Origin: Phallus indusiatus | Taxonomy: Eukaryota; Basidiomycota; Agaricomycetes; Phallales; Phallaceae | Length of the DNA stretch: 64,000 nucleotides | Direction: 5' to 3' | Assembly (NCBI GenBank): GCA_027605045.1 | Contig: JAQFWX010000011.1 | Span: 682,001-746,000, forward strand | Shown: positions 1-13,200 of the stretch, in pieces | Layout: each line of letters opens with the position of its first letter | How positions within the stretch are numbered: the stretch's first letter is position 1 | Translations under genes and position numbers: made by a program | The notes under the pieces: generated by a model | Databases searched by the model: none | Told to the model about the DNA's origin: nothing | The model's input: only the letters and a program-made list of their open reading frames with translations

Positions 1-3000
1 CGAAAGCAGGTCCTCATATCTTCCGAAACATCCGGTTATTGGGTGTTCGCTGTCTTACAGACTTTTTCCGATGCAATGTTCAGTATGACTTTACGCCGTT
101 CCTCCCTTCGGCATTCGACGCCATTATCCGTCCGCGTATGGCACTGTTCGAACAAGAGAATATTCAATCCTCATCCGCCATTTTGGAACTCTTTCTCATT
201 TGGTCATCTCGAAAAGAATTCGCCCCCTTCCTTGTTGTTTACGATGAACGAGTCTTGCCCAAAGTATGCGCCTGTCTTCTCGCCACGAATGTAAAGCCTA
301 TTGTCATAACCCGAGTGTTTGACATAATTGAGAATCTAATTCGTTTCGCTGAGGAAGACAGTCAAATTGCCGAAACAGTATTCAAGCCTCACATTCAGAT
401 TCTTTTGAGTTCATTGATGGTTCAGCTATCGGGCGATCTACTCCATCGACAGATTTCCATACTGTCCCGTGTTGCACAGTTTGCTTCCGATCAAGCTCAA
501 GCCAAACGGGTGCTGTCTCAGTTCGTGCCTCTTTTGAAAAAACCGGTGAAGACAGTGTCGGAGAAAATCAAAACGAATATACTGATAATTGTACAAACCC
601 TGGTTCCATTAGTGTTATCAGCGGGATCATCCGATGGAGTCGATGGCGATAGCAACGGGCTGTCGGATCAATTATATCAAGTTGTATCAATGCTATTTCA
701 AACCCTACGCTATCGTTCTTCTCGCTTGGCGCTTTTAAGCGTACTCAAAGCCATTGCAGAAAATCAAGTTGATTTGCAGCGTGTTTCCGAAATCATAGAG
801 TCTCTTAATGCATTTTCGACCAGGCGAATAGATGAACCAGATTTCGAGCGCAGACTTGGTGCATATGCCTTGGTGAATGAACAATTATACTCGGAGCTCA
901 CGTCGAGGGAATGGTCACTTTTGTTATATAACATGCTTTTCTTCATTCAAGATCCCGACGAGCTTATCATCAGAACAAATGCGGCATTCTCAGTGAAACG
1001 ATTCGTGGAAGTTCTGTGTACAAAAGAAGACCAAGATTTTCACGTTATATTCACCAAAACTCTCTTCCCAGCTTTGAAGAACGGTTTGCGTGCTAAATCT
1101 GAGTTAGTGCGGAACGAAATACTACTTGTTCTCGCCTTCAGCATCCAGAAATGTCAGAACATAGACGCTCTAAACGAACTTCGCCCTTTGCTAGCTCAAG
1201 GGGACGTTGAGGCCGATTTCTTCAACAATATTTATCATATCCAGATACACAGACGAGTGCGAGCACTACGAAGACTTTCGGATCATGTCTCATCGGGAGG
1301 TATTCGCAGCACTACCGTTTCCGAAATTTTCGTTCCTATCATAAACCATTTTATTATGAATGCTTCTACTACAGATCATATCTTGGTTGATGTCGCTATC
1401 AACGCTTTGGGATCTATGGCTCGGCAGTTAAATTGGGGAGCATATAATTCTCTCGTTCGGATGTATTTGGCACTAGTAAAGGATAAGGAAACTATCCAGC
1501 GGGCATTTGTTCGGGCTCTCATTTCCGTTTTGGAGAACTTTCATTTTTCCATGGATGACGATGTGTCCACAGAGGAAGCTCGTGATCTTGTTCCTGAGGA
1601 CGGTGCGGAAGTTCTCCCCGCGCTCGTGAATGGCATCGACAAGCAGAAAAGTAAAGTATCCGAGGCTGTAAATACTCGGTTACTGCCGAGTTTGCTTCAT
1701 TACTTGGAGTCACGAGATGACAATGAGGATGCTCTACGTGTTCCTATTTCTGTTGGTATAGCTCAAATAACTCTCCATTTGCCGGCAAGCACAAGGGACG
1801 CGCAAATCATCCGTCTCCTCACCATTATTTCCCAAGTATTCCGTTCGAAATCTTTCGAGACCCGCAAGCTGGCTCGCGACGTGCTATGCAGAATTATTAT
1901 CTTGGTTGGACCATCATACTTACCGACCGTTGTCACCGAGCTCAAGACGGCATTGCAACGCGGTTCACATTTGCATATCTTGTCAACTGTGGTACACACA
2001 ATCGTGGACAGGGTAACTTCTCCGGACGTGATTGACTCCTTCAAAACACTGGATTCGTGTGCCACAGATATTGCCAACATTGCTTCCGAAGTGATATTCG
2101 GACAGTCTGGGAAAGATGTGCAGTCCGAAGGGTTCACTACAACGGTACAGGAAGTGCGCGGTTCTTCTTCCAAAGGTATCGAATCGCTGGTGATTCTCTC
2201 GCGACATGTCACCTCCAATCGGTTGAGTTCACTATTGAATCCAATTAAGGGGATAATGCACGAGACTGCCGCGTCGAAGACGATGCAGCTCGTGGATGAT
2301 GTCATACGCCGAATCTCAGCTGGTCTCAGTGCAAACAATAACATATCAAACAGTGAACGTTTGTCTCTTTGTCACACCCTTATAGAACAAAACGCTCGAT
2401 TTTTGCAAGAAACCCAACCGTCCCGAGAAAAAACGGCTCACAAGGACTTCGCTGTTGTACACACTAAGCGCCAGTTGGGAAAGGACGAGGACTACTACAC
2501 CATCAATAAATACAGGTAAAAAAAACCTTCTACAATATATTTCACTGATTCTGACACAATTTTTTGTTCCAGATTCGTTGTTCTTGGTCTGGATTTGTTC
2601 AATGTGGCATTCCGACGAGGGAGTTTCGATTTGAAAGATCCTGAAATCTTATCCCGTCTCGAAACGATGGTTCCCGTGATCGGTAACAGTTTGTACTCTC
2701 AAGATTCTTCAGTTATCATTCAGGCTTTGAAGGCCACCGTCTTCATCATCAAGTGTCCTTTGAAGGCTGTGGATGATTCGCTTCCAGTATTTGTTAAGCA
2801 AATAATGCATCTGGTGAAGCAGGCTTCCAATACGGAATCAGAGGTAGTCCAGGCTGCTTTTCGGACTCTGGCCGTTATTATCCGGGACTGTTCTTCTTCT
2901 CGAATTGGAGAAAAAGATCTTGTGTTTTTGATAGAGCTGTTGGCGCCAGATCTGGAAGAACCTATGCGTCAGGCGGCTATATTCGGCCTTCTTCGTGCTA

Positions 3001-4790
3001 TAGTTTCTCGGAGGATGGTGATCGTCGAAATATACGACCTAATGGACAAAGTTGCGGAAATTATGGTCACAAATCAAGCTCGTCAAGTGCAGGAAATGTG
3101 CAGATATGTACTACTTCAATTTTTACTCGATTATCCCCAAGGACAGAGTCGCTTACGGAAACAGATGGCTTTCTTGACCAAAAATCTTTCATATCCATTC
3201 GAGTCGGGTAGACTTTCAGTCATGGAACTTTTAGCCGCTGTCTTAACTAAATTTGACAAGGCCTTGCTACATCAATATGCTGAGATGTTTTTCGTGGCTT
3301 TGGTGATGGTTATGGCTAATGACGACTCCTCAAAATGCAAAGAGATGGCGGCCAGCCTGATTAAACTTCTTTTCGATCAGCTGGATAATGACAAACGTAA
3401 AGATATTATATCTCGTTTGCGCGTCTGGTGCTCCGAAAAGTCGTCGACTCGGTTAGCCTGCGTGTCCTCCCAGGTATACGGACTTCTTGTCGAAAATGAC
3501 AAAAAGACACAGGCTATGGACGCGTCCGTCATTATCAAGGACATGACCGCCGTCATCGATTTCAGTCTGGAAGAATTCGAAAAGTTCGAATCAAAGGCCT
3601 CGGATGAATCTGTATCGATCGAGGCAAACTTCTCCTGGCAATTACCTTATCACGCTCTCAATACGCTTTATAAATGCTTGCGCGAATATCCTGAATGTTT
3701 ATCCGGCCAAAGTATCAAATGGGAGGCTATCTACTCACATCTCATCTATCCACACGCTTGGGTGCGAAATGTGGCAGCCAAACTCGTCGGCTTATTATTC
3801 AATGCTGTTTCTCCGTTCAACCCCAGATTGGTAACTGCCAATGACAAACAGTTTTCGCATATAAACCTCAGACAAATCGCTTTGAATTGCTGTATCCAAT
3901 TAAAGAGCGATACATTAGATTCAAATCTGGGTTTACAAGTCGTCAAAAACTTATTCTTCATCGGAAAATGTTTCGCCTTAGTTGACCAGACAAATGAGTC
4001 GGAACCCGCTGAGCCAGAGAATGAAGAGACTCTCCGTATAGAGGACAATCCTCTATCTTGGTTATTTAGCAAGCTTTCCTTCCAAATAAGATCAAACCTT
4101 CTTGCTCGAAGAAATCGCTTCAAACATCAGGTAAGTTGAATTCTTTCTTTGCAATGCCGATCAGGTCTCACATCCGAATTATAGAGTAATTGGTGTGAGC
4201 AATCCCTTGCCATACTTCACTGGTTTGCAGCCATGACATCACATCACACCTCTTCGCTACTTCAACGCTATCTGGGACATATGCTAAATCCGATTTACCG
4301 AATTCTGGAGGACGACACTATACATGATGATTCCATGGGTGCGTTACATCGATTCAGTTATCTGGGTTTGGTGAAAGTTTGCTGACAATCATTTAGAGAA
4401 GCTAAAAACTTTAGCGACCGAGCTACTGGACCTTATACAAGGAAAAGTTGGAACGACTAACTTCTCCGAAGCGTATAGCGCGATCAAGCAGCATGTTACT
4501 ATGGTTCGACAAGAGCGTAAGGCGCAAGCCGCAGTCCGGGTAGGTCAATCCATATGTTTATGGTGTCAAGATGCTAATGTCTTTGTAGACTGGGAAAGAC
4601 CCCAAAAATGCTTTCAAGCGAAAAATTGCGAGAAATTTGGCCAAGAAAAAGAGTCGATCTCGTAAAGCAGATTTTTTAGCGTAAGTCATACTTCCTCATT
4701 TTAGGATTTACACCACAATGACCGACTGCTATTGGTAGTAAAAGAAATAGACGACGCGATGATAATTCTTTGCATTCGAAAAGACGATGA
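1..4790 (+). CDS. UTP20: U3 snoRNP component Utp20 (3' part of gene)
   Basis: Utp20 is a very large HEAT-repeat protein of the nucleolar small-subunit processome, needed for 18S rRNA maturation. The window holds the C-terminal about 1,503 residues; the 5' end lies outside. The frame is open from base 3. Exons: 1-2515, 2573-4130, 4185-4338, 4397-4539, 4589-4680, 4739-4790, all with GT-AG introns and consistent phases. The protein is a long run of alpha-helical HEAT-like units. It ends in a very basic nuclear/nucleolar tail (KRKIARNLAKKKSRSRKADF, then NRRRDDNSLHSKRR), which is typical of the family. The stop is only 45 bases from the stop of the convergent CTK3 gene, so the 3' UTRs must overlap. 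Family assignment is from recognised sequence character, not from a search; confidence is high. Confidence 0.88.
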
Positions 4791-4835
4791 ACCGTCCGCG
4801 TCATCCAGCACAGTAATATACACGAGGGACATAGG

Positions 4836-5931
4836 CTAAACTATCATAGCTTCCTGTAGGTCTTCGCTAGTAGACGATTTTTTTGTAAACGGCGTGCCCT
4901 CGGAAAAACACAATATGTTCTCCTCCTGAACTGCTTCATCATCATCCTCATTCCAATCACTGGTAGTTTCCCAAGCAGTTTCAAACTCCATATCAATTGC
5001 AAGTTCTTTGTTTACTGACTCGAGATGTTGTTTCTGACTCGCCTCTGCCGAAGCAGTCTGTGTCGGCGAAGTTGAAGCAGGCAGCGGATAGAATGAGGCA
5101 AGACGAGGTGGAAAAGGTACATGCGTTACTGGCTGCACCCAGCGACGTTCGCGAAGACGTTTATGCTATCTTAGTGTAAATATAAAAATCATTGTAATTG
5201 AAATTATATCATAAACATACTCGCTCTCTGTCTTCTTCGATTCGTTTTCGAGCTTCATGAGTTGGGAAGTGTTCATTGGCGACTGGGAAATTGTGCATCC
5301 TGGCAAAGTTTAAACATATATCATTCAAGGAGTGGTCAGATACCTTTCTTTGCGATCTTTTAACAAGTCTAAGACCTCAGTTACGATGGTGGGATCGACG
5401 ATACGTTTTGCGCGCCAACTTTCCAACACCTTTTTGCAACAAATTACTGAGGATAAGGCGCATGCTTGGAAGAATGGACATACTTGGGTTGCACTCATAA
5501 GATTAAGCAATCCAGTCCTGCCGTCTGGCACAACTAGATCTATTATCTTAGGCAAGTCTTTCGCAACGTAGTCAACATATAGTCCATTCGAGGAATCTGC
5601 TTGTTTCCTGGATGCAAGTGATGCTTCACATAGAGATTCAAGCATGTATAAAATATTAATCTTGGTATTTATAGAGCCCTGCAAGATCCATTGATAAATA
5701 AGGTTATTATGAATTGTTAGAAAGTACTACCTTTTGGCATTCTTCAATTATACAATCCCACAAGTCCTCTCCGCTGCGTGAAAAGTATTTCAATGCAAAG
5801 CTTACTGTCTTCTGAATCGATTGCTGTGAACTAGAGTGTCGTTAAAAATGGTTTCCAAAAAAATTGACATTTTACGCTGTAAGTCTTTTCAGTTGCCCTA
5901 TAAACTGCATGCGAACTTCAAATGGGTCCAT
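4836..5931 (-). CDS. CTK3: CTD kinase I gamma subunit Ctk3
   Basis: Ctk3 is the non-catalytic subunit of the CTDK-I kinase, which phosphorylates Ser2 of the RNA polymerase II C-terminal repeat during elongation. Exons on the minus strand: 5931-5876, 5830-5731, 5678-5344, 5299-5221, 5165-4836. They sum to 900 bases, or 299 residues. The N-terminus starts MDPFEVRMQFIGQLKRLTAS and continues QQSIQKTVSFALKYF, the hallmark of the CTK3 N-terminal CID-like helical domain. The motif GSINTKINILYMLESLCEAS follows. A charged segment (HEARKRIEEDRER, HKRLRERRW) marks the CTK3 C-terminal domain, and an acidic tail ends the protein. The start is the only ATG that gives the family N-terminus. The gene converges on UTP20. 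Confidence 0.88.
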
Positions 5932-6146
5932 TCGCGATGCATTTATGACCGCAGCTGAGTGAACGCCAACTTCAGCTTGATGTCAGTCCGGATTAGGTAA
6001 TGGCTGAATTCACAAATTAATGCCCGAGTTGTCAATTGAATACTTCTGAATTAAAAAGTATATAACATAAACTGAATATCGACAAAATATAATAAAATTG
6101 TTCGATGTGTGAAAGTTTATCTTTCCACCCGCCGGTTTGTACGAGG

Positions 6147-8385
6147 TTATGAAGTTTTCATCTCCCCCTTTTCTTCTTTTCGTGCTCTTTGTCGTTCTTT
6201 TTTGCCTTTCCGCTTTTTTGACGGTCTTTCACTGAATTCTTCATCAAAGCTGGCCGTATCTTTTTGTCTTGTTTTTAATCTGTCTTTGAGCTCTTTTAAG
6301 CGTTCTGTTCTTTTGGAGTCATAATTTTGTCGATCTTTCCTGTAAGATGCCAGTTTTTTCAAGCCCATAAACTGATTGAGGTCGGCGTCCGCAGCTTGCA
6401 GAATTTCTCCCGAAGATAAACCATAATTCTGTGGGGCTACCTGAATGTACGAGAAACGAGTCGGGATGTCTCCAACCTGTACATTTTGAGGAGTCAGCGT
6501 ATGATAAGTTTTAACCAAAAACATACAATATCATTGAAATCCATGCCATAAACCTCATCGAGGAACTCTTGAACCTTTTTCTTGCGCGTGTCCTCTGTTC
6601 CATCCCAGTCTTCGGGCATTTGCATGGTATTTATATCCGCGCCGTCTGCATCACCATCATCTTCGACTCTCTTCCTTTTCCCTTTCTTTTTGGTTTTTGC
6701 TGCAGTGTCAGTTTCGTAAGGTCTCGCTACTAATGCGTCACCAATATCGATGTCATGATCCCAATGAGGCTTTCCTTCTTCCTATATAAACTTAATTTTC
6801 ACCATCATAAAGAACATTCAACGCCAAACCTGATTTTCTTCATCCCCTTCGTACATCATTGCCATCTGTTCGTCGTGCTTCTGAGGATCCCAATCATCAT
6901 CGAGATCAAAGTTAGCGAGGACTAGAAGATCACGTTATAAGTTTGCGCTTGAACTTTTTTGCCCAAAAAAGTTACCTTCCGCATCGATTTCTATGCCTCC
7001 TTCCCTTTCTATCTTCTCGAGCTTCTGCCTCAATTCTTTTGCCTTCAGAGCTTTTAGCCTCTTGACTTCTTCGCGTTTTTTACTCAATTCTTCCTCCCGA
7101 CGTTGCTTTCGCCGTTCTCGAGCTTCTTTGCGCTTTGTGTCGTGCCTCCTGACAGTCGAAGTCAAATTACGAGGATAGGTTGCAATGGTGGCGCCGTCAC
7201 TGTTAACAGATGACAGGAGTTAGTATGAGAGACAGCCGTTAGGAATAAACTTACGGCTCCTCAAACCGAAAGTTATACGAGCTCTCAAAATTATCTGCAA
7301 TTTCCTCAAACTCCTCATCATCTTCCTGGATATTACTCTCCTCGGCTAATTGTTGATCTTTGCGGGTGATCTCCCCGTATGTGGGTATACGCTTGGCATC
7401 ACGGTCAATCCATCCTCTGTTCAAAATGTAACTGGAAGCAAACTGAACGAACAGAGTAAAAAAAAGAACAGTGAAAGTCGTACTTCATCAAGAATTCTTC
7501 GTCCGCTGCAAGCTTAGGATTTGTTTTGGTGTCTTTTTTCAAAGTCTCCTTTTGGGGGCTTTTATCAGCTACTGCATGATTTCTCGTATCTCTTGAATCT
7601 GATTCGAGGTCAACTAAAGTTCTAATATCCTCTCCTACTTCACGGGCCAGGAAATCGCGATAATCTTCTTCTTCCTTTTCAATTTCATCTTTCCCTTTTT
7701 CACGTGAGATGAGTAAATCATCTTCGTCTTCCTTTACGGCGTCATGAAAAGCAGAAATAGCTTCAGCTCGGAGAGCTTGTTGCTCTTGTTCGTAAGTCAG
7801 AGGCTGAGGAGAAGGTGATCGTGAAGTCGTGTTAAGCATTGAGGATAAAGCTTGTTGTTTAATCGTAACGGGTTTCTGTGTTTTGTATATGACTCTGAGG
7901 GAAACTGAGAAGGATAAAAATACGCACAGACACTTTGGTCTTCTCTTTCAGCACGGAAGTGGGTTCCCCAACAGAGATTTTTTCCTCTGAAAACAACGGT
8001 TAATGGCAAATAAACAAACACAACTTAGCCCACCTTCAAAAATATGTTTTTCATTGTTATATATTTCAGGATCCCTGCGTTTGATTCTCGCCAATGTCCG
8101 CAGGATAGCCGCATCCATTGCAGGCGTGAGTTCTTCACCATCCTCATCTTCAGTTACATCAGATTCATCTGACTCTTCTTCGCCTGATCCAGAGACATAT
8201 TCGAAATCCGAGCCATACTTTTCCTTCACTACGCGAACTCATAAGCTGACCTCAACGCAGAACTACCACCGCTTACATTTACTTAATTCTTCTCTTTCTT
8301 TTTTCCGAGCATAGGCATTTGCATAATGTTCGTTGACGGTTATCTGAAAATTCTCGTTTGAATCTGTTTCGGAATCTGAGAGCAT
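6147..8385 (-). CDS. KRI1: Ribosome biogenesis protein Kri1
   Basis: Kri1 is a nucleolar factor that works with Krr1 in 40S subunit assembly. Nine exons on the minus strand: 8385-8277, 8228-8034, 7986-7924, 7892-7484, 7431-7255, 7199-6976, 6921-6830, 6781-6527, 6476-6147. They sum to 1,854 bases, or 617 residues. Visible family marks: YILNRGWID, then YNFRFEEP, then the lysine/arginine-rich helix STVRRHDTKRKEARERRKQR with KRLKALKAKELRQKLEKI, the acidic FDLDDDWDP box, WDHDIDIGDALVARPYET, and a C-terminal IPTRFSYIQVAPQNYGLS followed by a basic tail. The protein is highly charged and probably largely helical or disordered. The exon 3 to exon 4 junction has two possible donors; the one that keeps the frame was chosen. 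Its ATG lies 145 bases from the RIT1 start on the other strand. Confidence 0.87.
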
Positions 8386-8530
8386 GATAGCACACTCAAT
8401 TCCCAATTGCTAGTTAGGACTTGAATAGCTTGAATCTTCGGCGCTTACGCTGCTAAACTTGGATTTCGAGAGACAAGACCAAGTTTCAAAAGCCCTCAAG
8501 CTCTTCCGGCAGTATTTGTTCAATTCGATC
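8386..8530. promoter_or_regulatory. Divergent promoter shared by KRI1 and RIT1
   Basis: Only 145 bases separate the proposed start codons of KRI1 (minus) and RIT1 (plus), so both genes must share control sequence. No clear TATA box or other named element can be seen. The RIT1 frame stays open back to 8429 but without an ATG, which is why the first ATG at 8531 was taken as its start. Confidence 0.5.
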
Positions 8531-10280
8531 ATGCTATGGGATGAAAATGCTGAGCTTCACAAAGCTGCTCGTAAAATTATTCGAAAAGAATCGAATAACG
8601 TCTACAATCGACTTCAATCGATCTCTGAGGACGCAGAATTTATAACACGGATCCAACGATCATACACCAATTTCAAAATCTATCGTAAGTAGGTCTTGAA
8701 GCCCGAGGAAGTATTTAATATGAATTAAATAGCCAATTTACGTTGCGGAGCGTGGTATGTCGATCCGGCAGTCGTATGTCAAGCTCATCACTGTTCCCAT
8801 AATTGTCCATGCACCATCTCAATTAGACAGATCGAAATCCTGTTTATTTCAAATCTACGGACGGTCATTTTGGTCAATGGGCTTTCAATCTGCGTCGTCT
8901 GAATTTGCATCTCATTCAAAGTATCATCGACGTTGGTGGGTTAGTGATAATGATATGCTCTTCGGATGACGGACTATCCTAATTTTTCCATCAGGATCAT
9001 TATTGTGGACTCAACCAGGCAGGGTAAACGTCTGCCCGATGCATTATCGAAAACAATTCCCATATGGTGTGCTGTTATAAACCTTACGGTCCTGAAGAAC
9101 TCGAATAATCCTCGATCGACAGAGTGGGGTTTGCATACGCCCACGGGCAGCGGTAAAATACTGTCTAGTCGTATGCGTTACCACAGGATGCTAATAGGAT
9201 GAATTAGTGACTAGAAGTGAACATTCACAGATCGAAAGTCGTTTGGAGAACTGGGCACAGCTTCTTCTGGTAAGGTTGCATTACATCCCCGGCTCAGGAA
9301 AGGCACTGATAATAGCAGAACTCGGAATTTACCATACCTTTGATCCGAAAACCCCTGCGTCCAATTTGGATTACTCCAGAAACTGAAATTTTGCCCTCTC
9401 TTGATTCTAAGGAATATTATCCGGTTGTTTGTGTTTCAGCTTCGAAACTCGTTTCCGAAGGATTAGACCGACGTACTGCCGGTTACACCTACGTCCAAGG
9501 TTCGGGCGATGACCATGAAACGTGGGGCTTTGTACGTACACCTACAATTGGTTGCTAGCTGTACATGTTGAGTATTACTTAGGGTTTGACTCCAGATATC
9601 TTCTGGGAACATAAGGAACGACTTCTCGCTTATTCGCAGGAGGAGCTTGAGCATCAAATTTATACCCTCGTCAACACCAACAATCTTGGCCGTAATCGTA
9701 ACGAAACCATTTTCCCCGTTAAGGCAGCTCAATCCCGTATAATTGTAGGAATGATCCCCCCGAGTTATCAATTAACCTCGGGAATCAGCCATATTTTGAT
9801 CACCTGTCTTTCGAATGCAATCACTCTTGATCCGAACCAGCTCCTTCACCTGGAACTCACATCTGACAAAAAGGGTCAAATACAGTTTTTGAGGGAGACA
9901 TTACCCCAGTCAATGTTTTACTTGAAAACTAACCTCAGCCACAACCAAAACATTGTTATTCTCTGTCGAGATGGAAAGGACTTGTCGGTAGGAGTTGCTC
10001 TAGCAGCTCTCACACTCTTCTTCGACGTCAATGGCATGTATATGCCAGAAAGCTCAAAAAATGAGACACGTGAGTTAAGGTATTCCCAACCGCCGATCGC
10101 TCTCATCTTACACAAAATTACTTGTTATTAGCTACAAAATCGATTATACAAAAACGGCTACAGTGGATCCTTGCTGACAACCCTTACGCTAACCCCGCGC
10201 GAAACACTTTGAAACGCGTAAATGAATTTCTAATGTCGCAACCAAGATGTCTCAACACCTCTGATGCTGCTATAAAATAA
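8531..10280 (+). CDS. RIT1: Initiator tRNA phosphoribosyl transferase Rit1
   Basis: Rit1 adds a 2'-O-ribosyl phosphate to A64 of cytosolic initiator tRNA-Met, which keeps that tRNA out of elongation in fungi and plants. Exons: 8531-8684, 8733-8773, 8827-8939, 8995-9152, 9208-9269, 9319-9531, 9583-10069, 10132-10280. They sum to 1,377 bases, or 458 residues. Family motifs in order: RKESNNVYNRLQSISEDAEF, NLRCGAWYVDP, YFKSTDGHFGQWAFNLRRLN, IIVDSTRQGKRLPDALSKT, SEHSQIESRLENW, RKPLRPIWITPE, YVQGSGDDHETWG, then the C-terminal phosphatase-like part with NIVILCRDGKDLSVGVALA. This last part looks like the Rit1 DUSP-like domain with a Cys-x4-5-x-Ser P-loop (CRDGKDLS). Its last 51 bases overlap the end of the opposite-strand calpain. 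Confidence 0.9.
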
Positions 10281-13200
10281 TATTTGGAACCCAGCTTCGA
10301 AATTCGCGGTGTATGTAGATGGAAGAAGGATATATTCCCCAGGTGAGACAGTCGTACGCTGGATCAAAACACCTGGAACGGCCTCAGAATAGTCCCCAGA
10401 ATTCGCCAGCTCACGGCCAATTTCACCGGATGTCGTAGCCACAAACATCGCCAAGTTAATAGCGACTGATGCAGTCGCATCGAGACGTTGTAAGCGAGCC
10501 CTAAATATAAGACGTAGTTTAGCAACAATGAAATTGGCCCAACGGGTGGTTGACTATACACACATGATTGTCATGGTGGTAGGGATGATAACTTTAAGCA
10601 GAGGATTAGACAGGTAGCGTTCAGAGCTTCGCGACCCTGCCGCTGTATGTGATTTCCTTAAATCAAAATGATGAGTCAACCAAATCACCATGCGGCTCTA
10701 ATAATTTAAATACCATGCTCCTTTAATAGTCTTTGGATACATGCCTACGCCCTCCATTGGCAACATTTCTATGTCTAAGGGATACACTGATTGAAGCTGC
10801 AGCTCATACTCGCCCTGTAAGTGCGGCTCAAACGTAGATATTATCAATGTATATTGGCCAGCTAAGAAACACAAATGGTATCGAGAACCTAGCATAGACT
10901 GCCATAAGTATCTCACCTTTGAGTGACGTTTCCCCACACGCTATACCGTAAGAATATGGCCCACTATCTGCTAAAATGTCTCCTTTCGACGGTCTAGGCA
11001 ATTAATAACTTAGTGAGCAAAGGTGATAGGTGCTGTATTTCCTCACTCAAGTAAACGCTCGCCATTTGACCATGCGATCTTGACGTTCAGCGGCAACTCT
11101 TTTGAGCCTTGCACCGAAAAGTAGAATGATGGTGTAGTGGTATTGAGGGTTGGTCCATTTGAATGGATAACGAGTCGATATTGGGGATTATTCATAAATG
11201 TAGGATATGTATGGTTGCCTCCAGAAGTTCTATTCGTAAAGGTACCAGTGATCTGCAGAACAATATAATCTTCAAATGACAGCCCAAGATCTGAAAACAA
11301 AACTTACAGTTTTGGAATATGGGCTCGTCTGGCGATAAGGCTCGAGTAATATTTCCACATCTGAATAAACGGTAATGGTGTACCGTATGTCGACGTCGTC
11401 CTGTTCCACAGAGCTTATTAAAGTGACAGGGTCAGTATTTAACAGGACGCGTTGCTGTCATAATCGAGTTCAGCAGATACTCGCCAGGAACGTACCATAC
11501 GTACCAAAACGTGAATGCTATCAGTATATGCTCCCTGAAAAGAGATTGGATAAAAAATTATAAAATGATGACGGAGAGAGAAACCCGCACCGACGGCTGA
11601 TCAAGCATCAAGGGATGCTTTATATCATGAAAATAAACATTGAGGGATATAAATGGAGAGGTTTCTCGTTTGTTATTGATGTGCCGAGTCAACAAAATCC
11701 AAACTTCCCGCTTACACTCTTTCGTTGCCGATAGTCGGAAGGAATTTGAAACCACGCCTAGGACAGAACATGATTAAGGAGATCTCGACATCATCGACGC
11801 GCACAAACCTAGAGTAGTATTTTTAGACGAAGATTGGACTGTCTTCCACGTGCTACAAAGGAATGAGCAACAGATATCTAGACTAGAACGTGACCTCACC
11901 CATGAAAATAACAGGTTTTCGAAAACGAGGTGGGATTCCAGCTAAGATGGATGGTATCAAAATATGTATATATTTCGCGCCAGTTGAGACGAAGCTTGGC
12001 TAATAAATGACAAGTCAAGATGTGGGGGTCAATGGTACTACCATCGAGCTCACAGCTTTTTATCTTATGGAGCTCAGATCCAGATACCGGCTCGCACCAA
12101 GGATTCAGTAGCGTGATAAATTGATCTTCGCCATCGTCTTCCATGTCTTTAACTCATATGAGTGAAGGGTTTTGGTAGATTTCTGAAAAGTTTGACATAC
12201 CTACTATAGCATAGCTATGCGCAGGAAGAAGTTCCACGCTTGTAGGTTTCATTAGAAGATGAGGCGTTCCCAACGTCGCAAGACAAAGGCCTAGCTTACG
12301 TTATAAACCTGTCAGATGGATCGAGACAATCACAAACCTCGAGTATATCCCTGGAAAATTCGCGTCCAAGTCCCCTCTTTGCGGAATTGCGGGCTATAGT
12401 AATTCAGTACGCTGATTTGTTTTCAGCTGTTGTTCGAGCATACCTATTGATCAAAATATGTTCCGGAATCCACCCAATCAAAGTACTTTCCCAGGCTTAT
12501 CATATGCAGGTAAACATGAAGATAACTAGACATACTGCAAATCCACACCAGAATTTCTGTAATCACGGTGTTATAGTCTCTCTAAAGTGAGATAAATAAC
12601 TTACGAGCCAGGAAAACCATAACCTCCCATGAGTTTCATATACTGTAAGAGGAATGAGTACGGCGAATAAGACCATACACGGGCGACTCACTGCTTTTTC
12701 AATCAGGGGCGGCCAGAGGATCTGATTGCCTCCAGTAAATACTCCAACCAATTGCCCATTTGGTAAGAATGGGAGGCTATCGTCAATGACTTGAAAGAAA
12801 GGGAGATGAGTCAATGTCTAAGTCCTTCGTAAGTGTCTGATGAACACAAGTAGAATACGAACCAATCTACAGGGAATTTAGCAAAGAAAAAAAAGTAATT
12901 TTATTCTCGGACACACTTTACGCCATATTCCATTGATAAATACACGCAATGCATATCTTCCATCTAAGGATAAGCGAGGGAGACCGTCTCCGTCTTGAGG
13001 ATATAACGATGAGACCATTAGCTATGCATATTGCAAATCAGCTCATTGTTCCAACGGTTAGAAAATATATTCACCTTTGAAGCATACTTTTTATCGTGTT
13101 GGATACAAATGGAAATTGCAGCCACCACGGAACAATCAGTCACAACAGTCTGGACAATATCTTCCGCGGAAAGAGTGGGGTCCAGAATACGTAACGGTCG

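Noticed and set aside
1763..2344. 193-codon minus-strand open frame inside UTP20
   Set aside because: Lies fully within the well-supported UTP20 exon and has no recognisable product.
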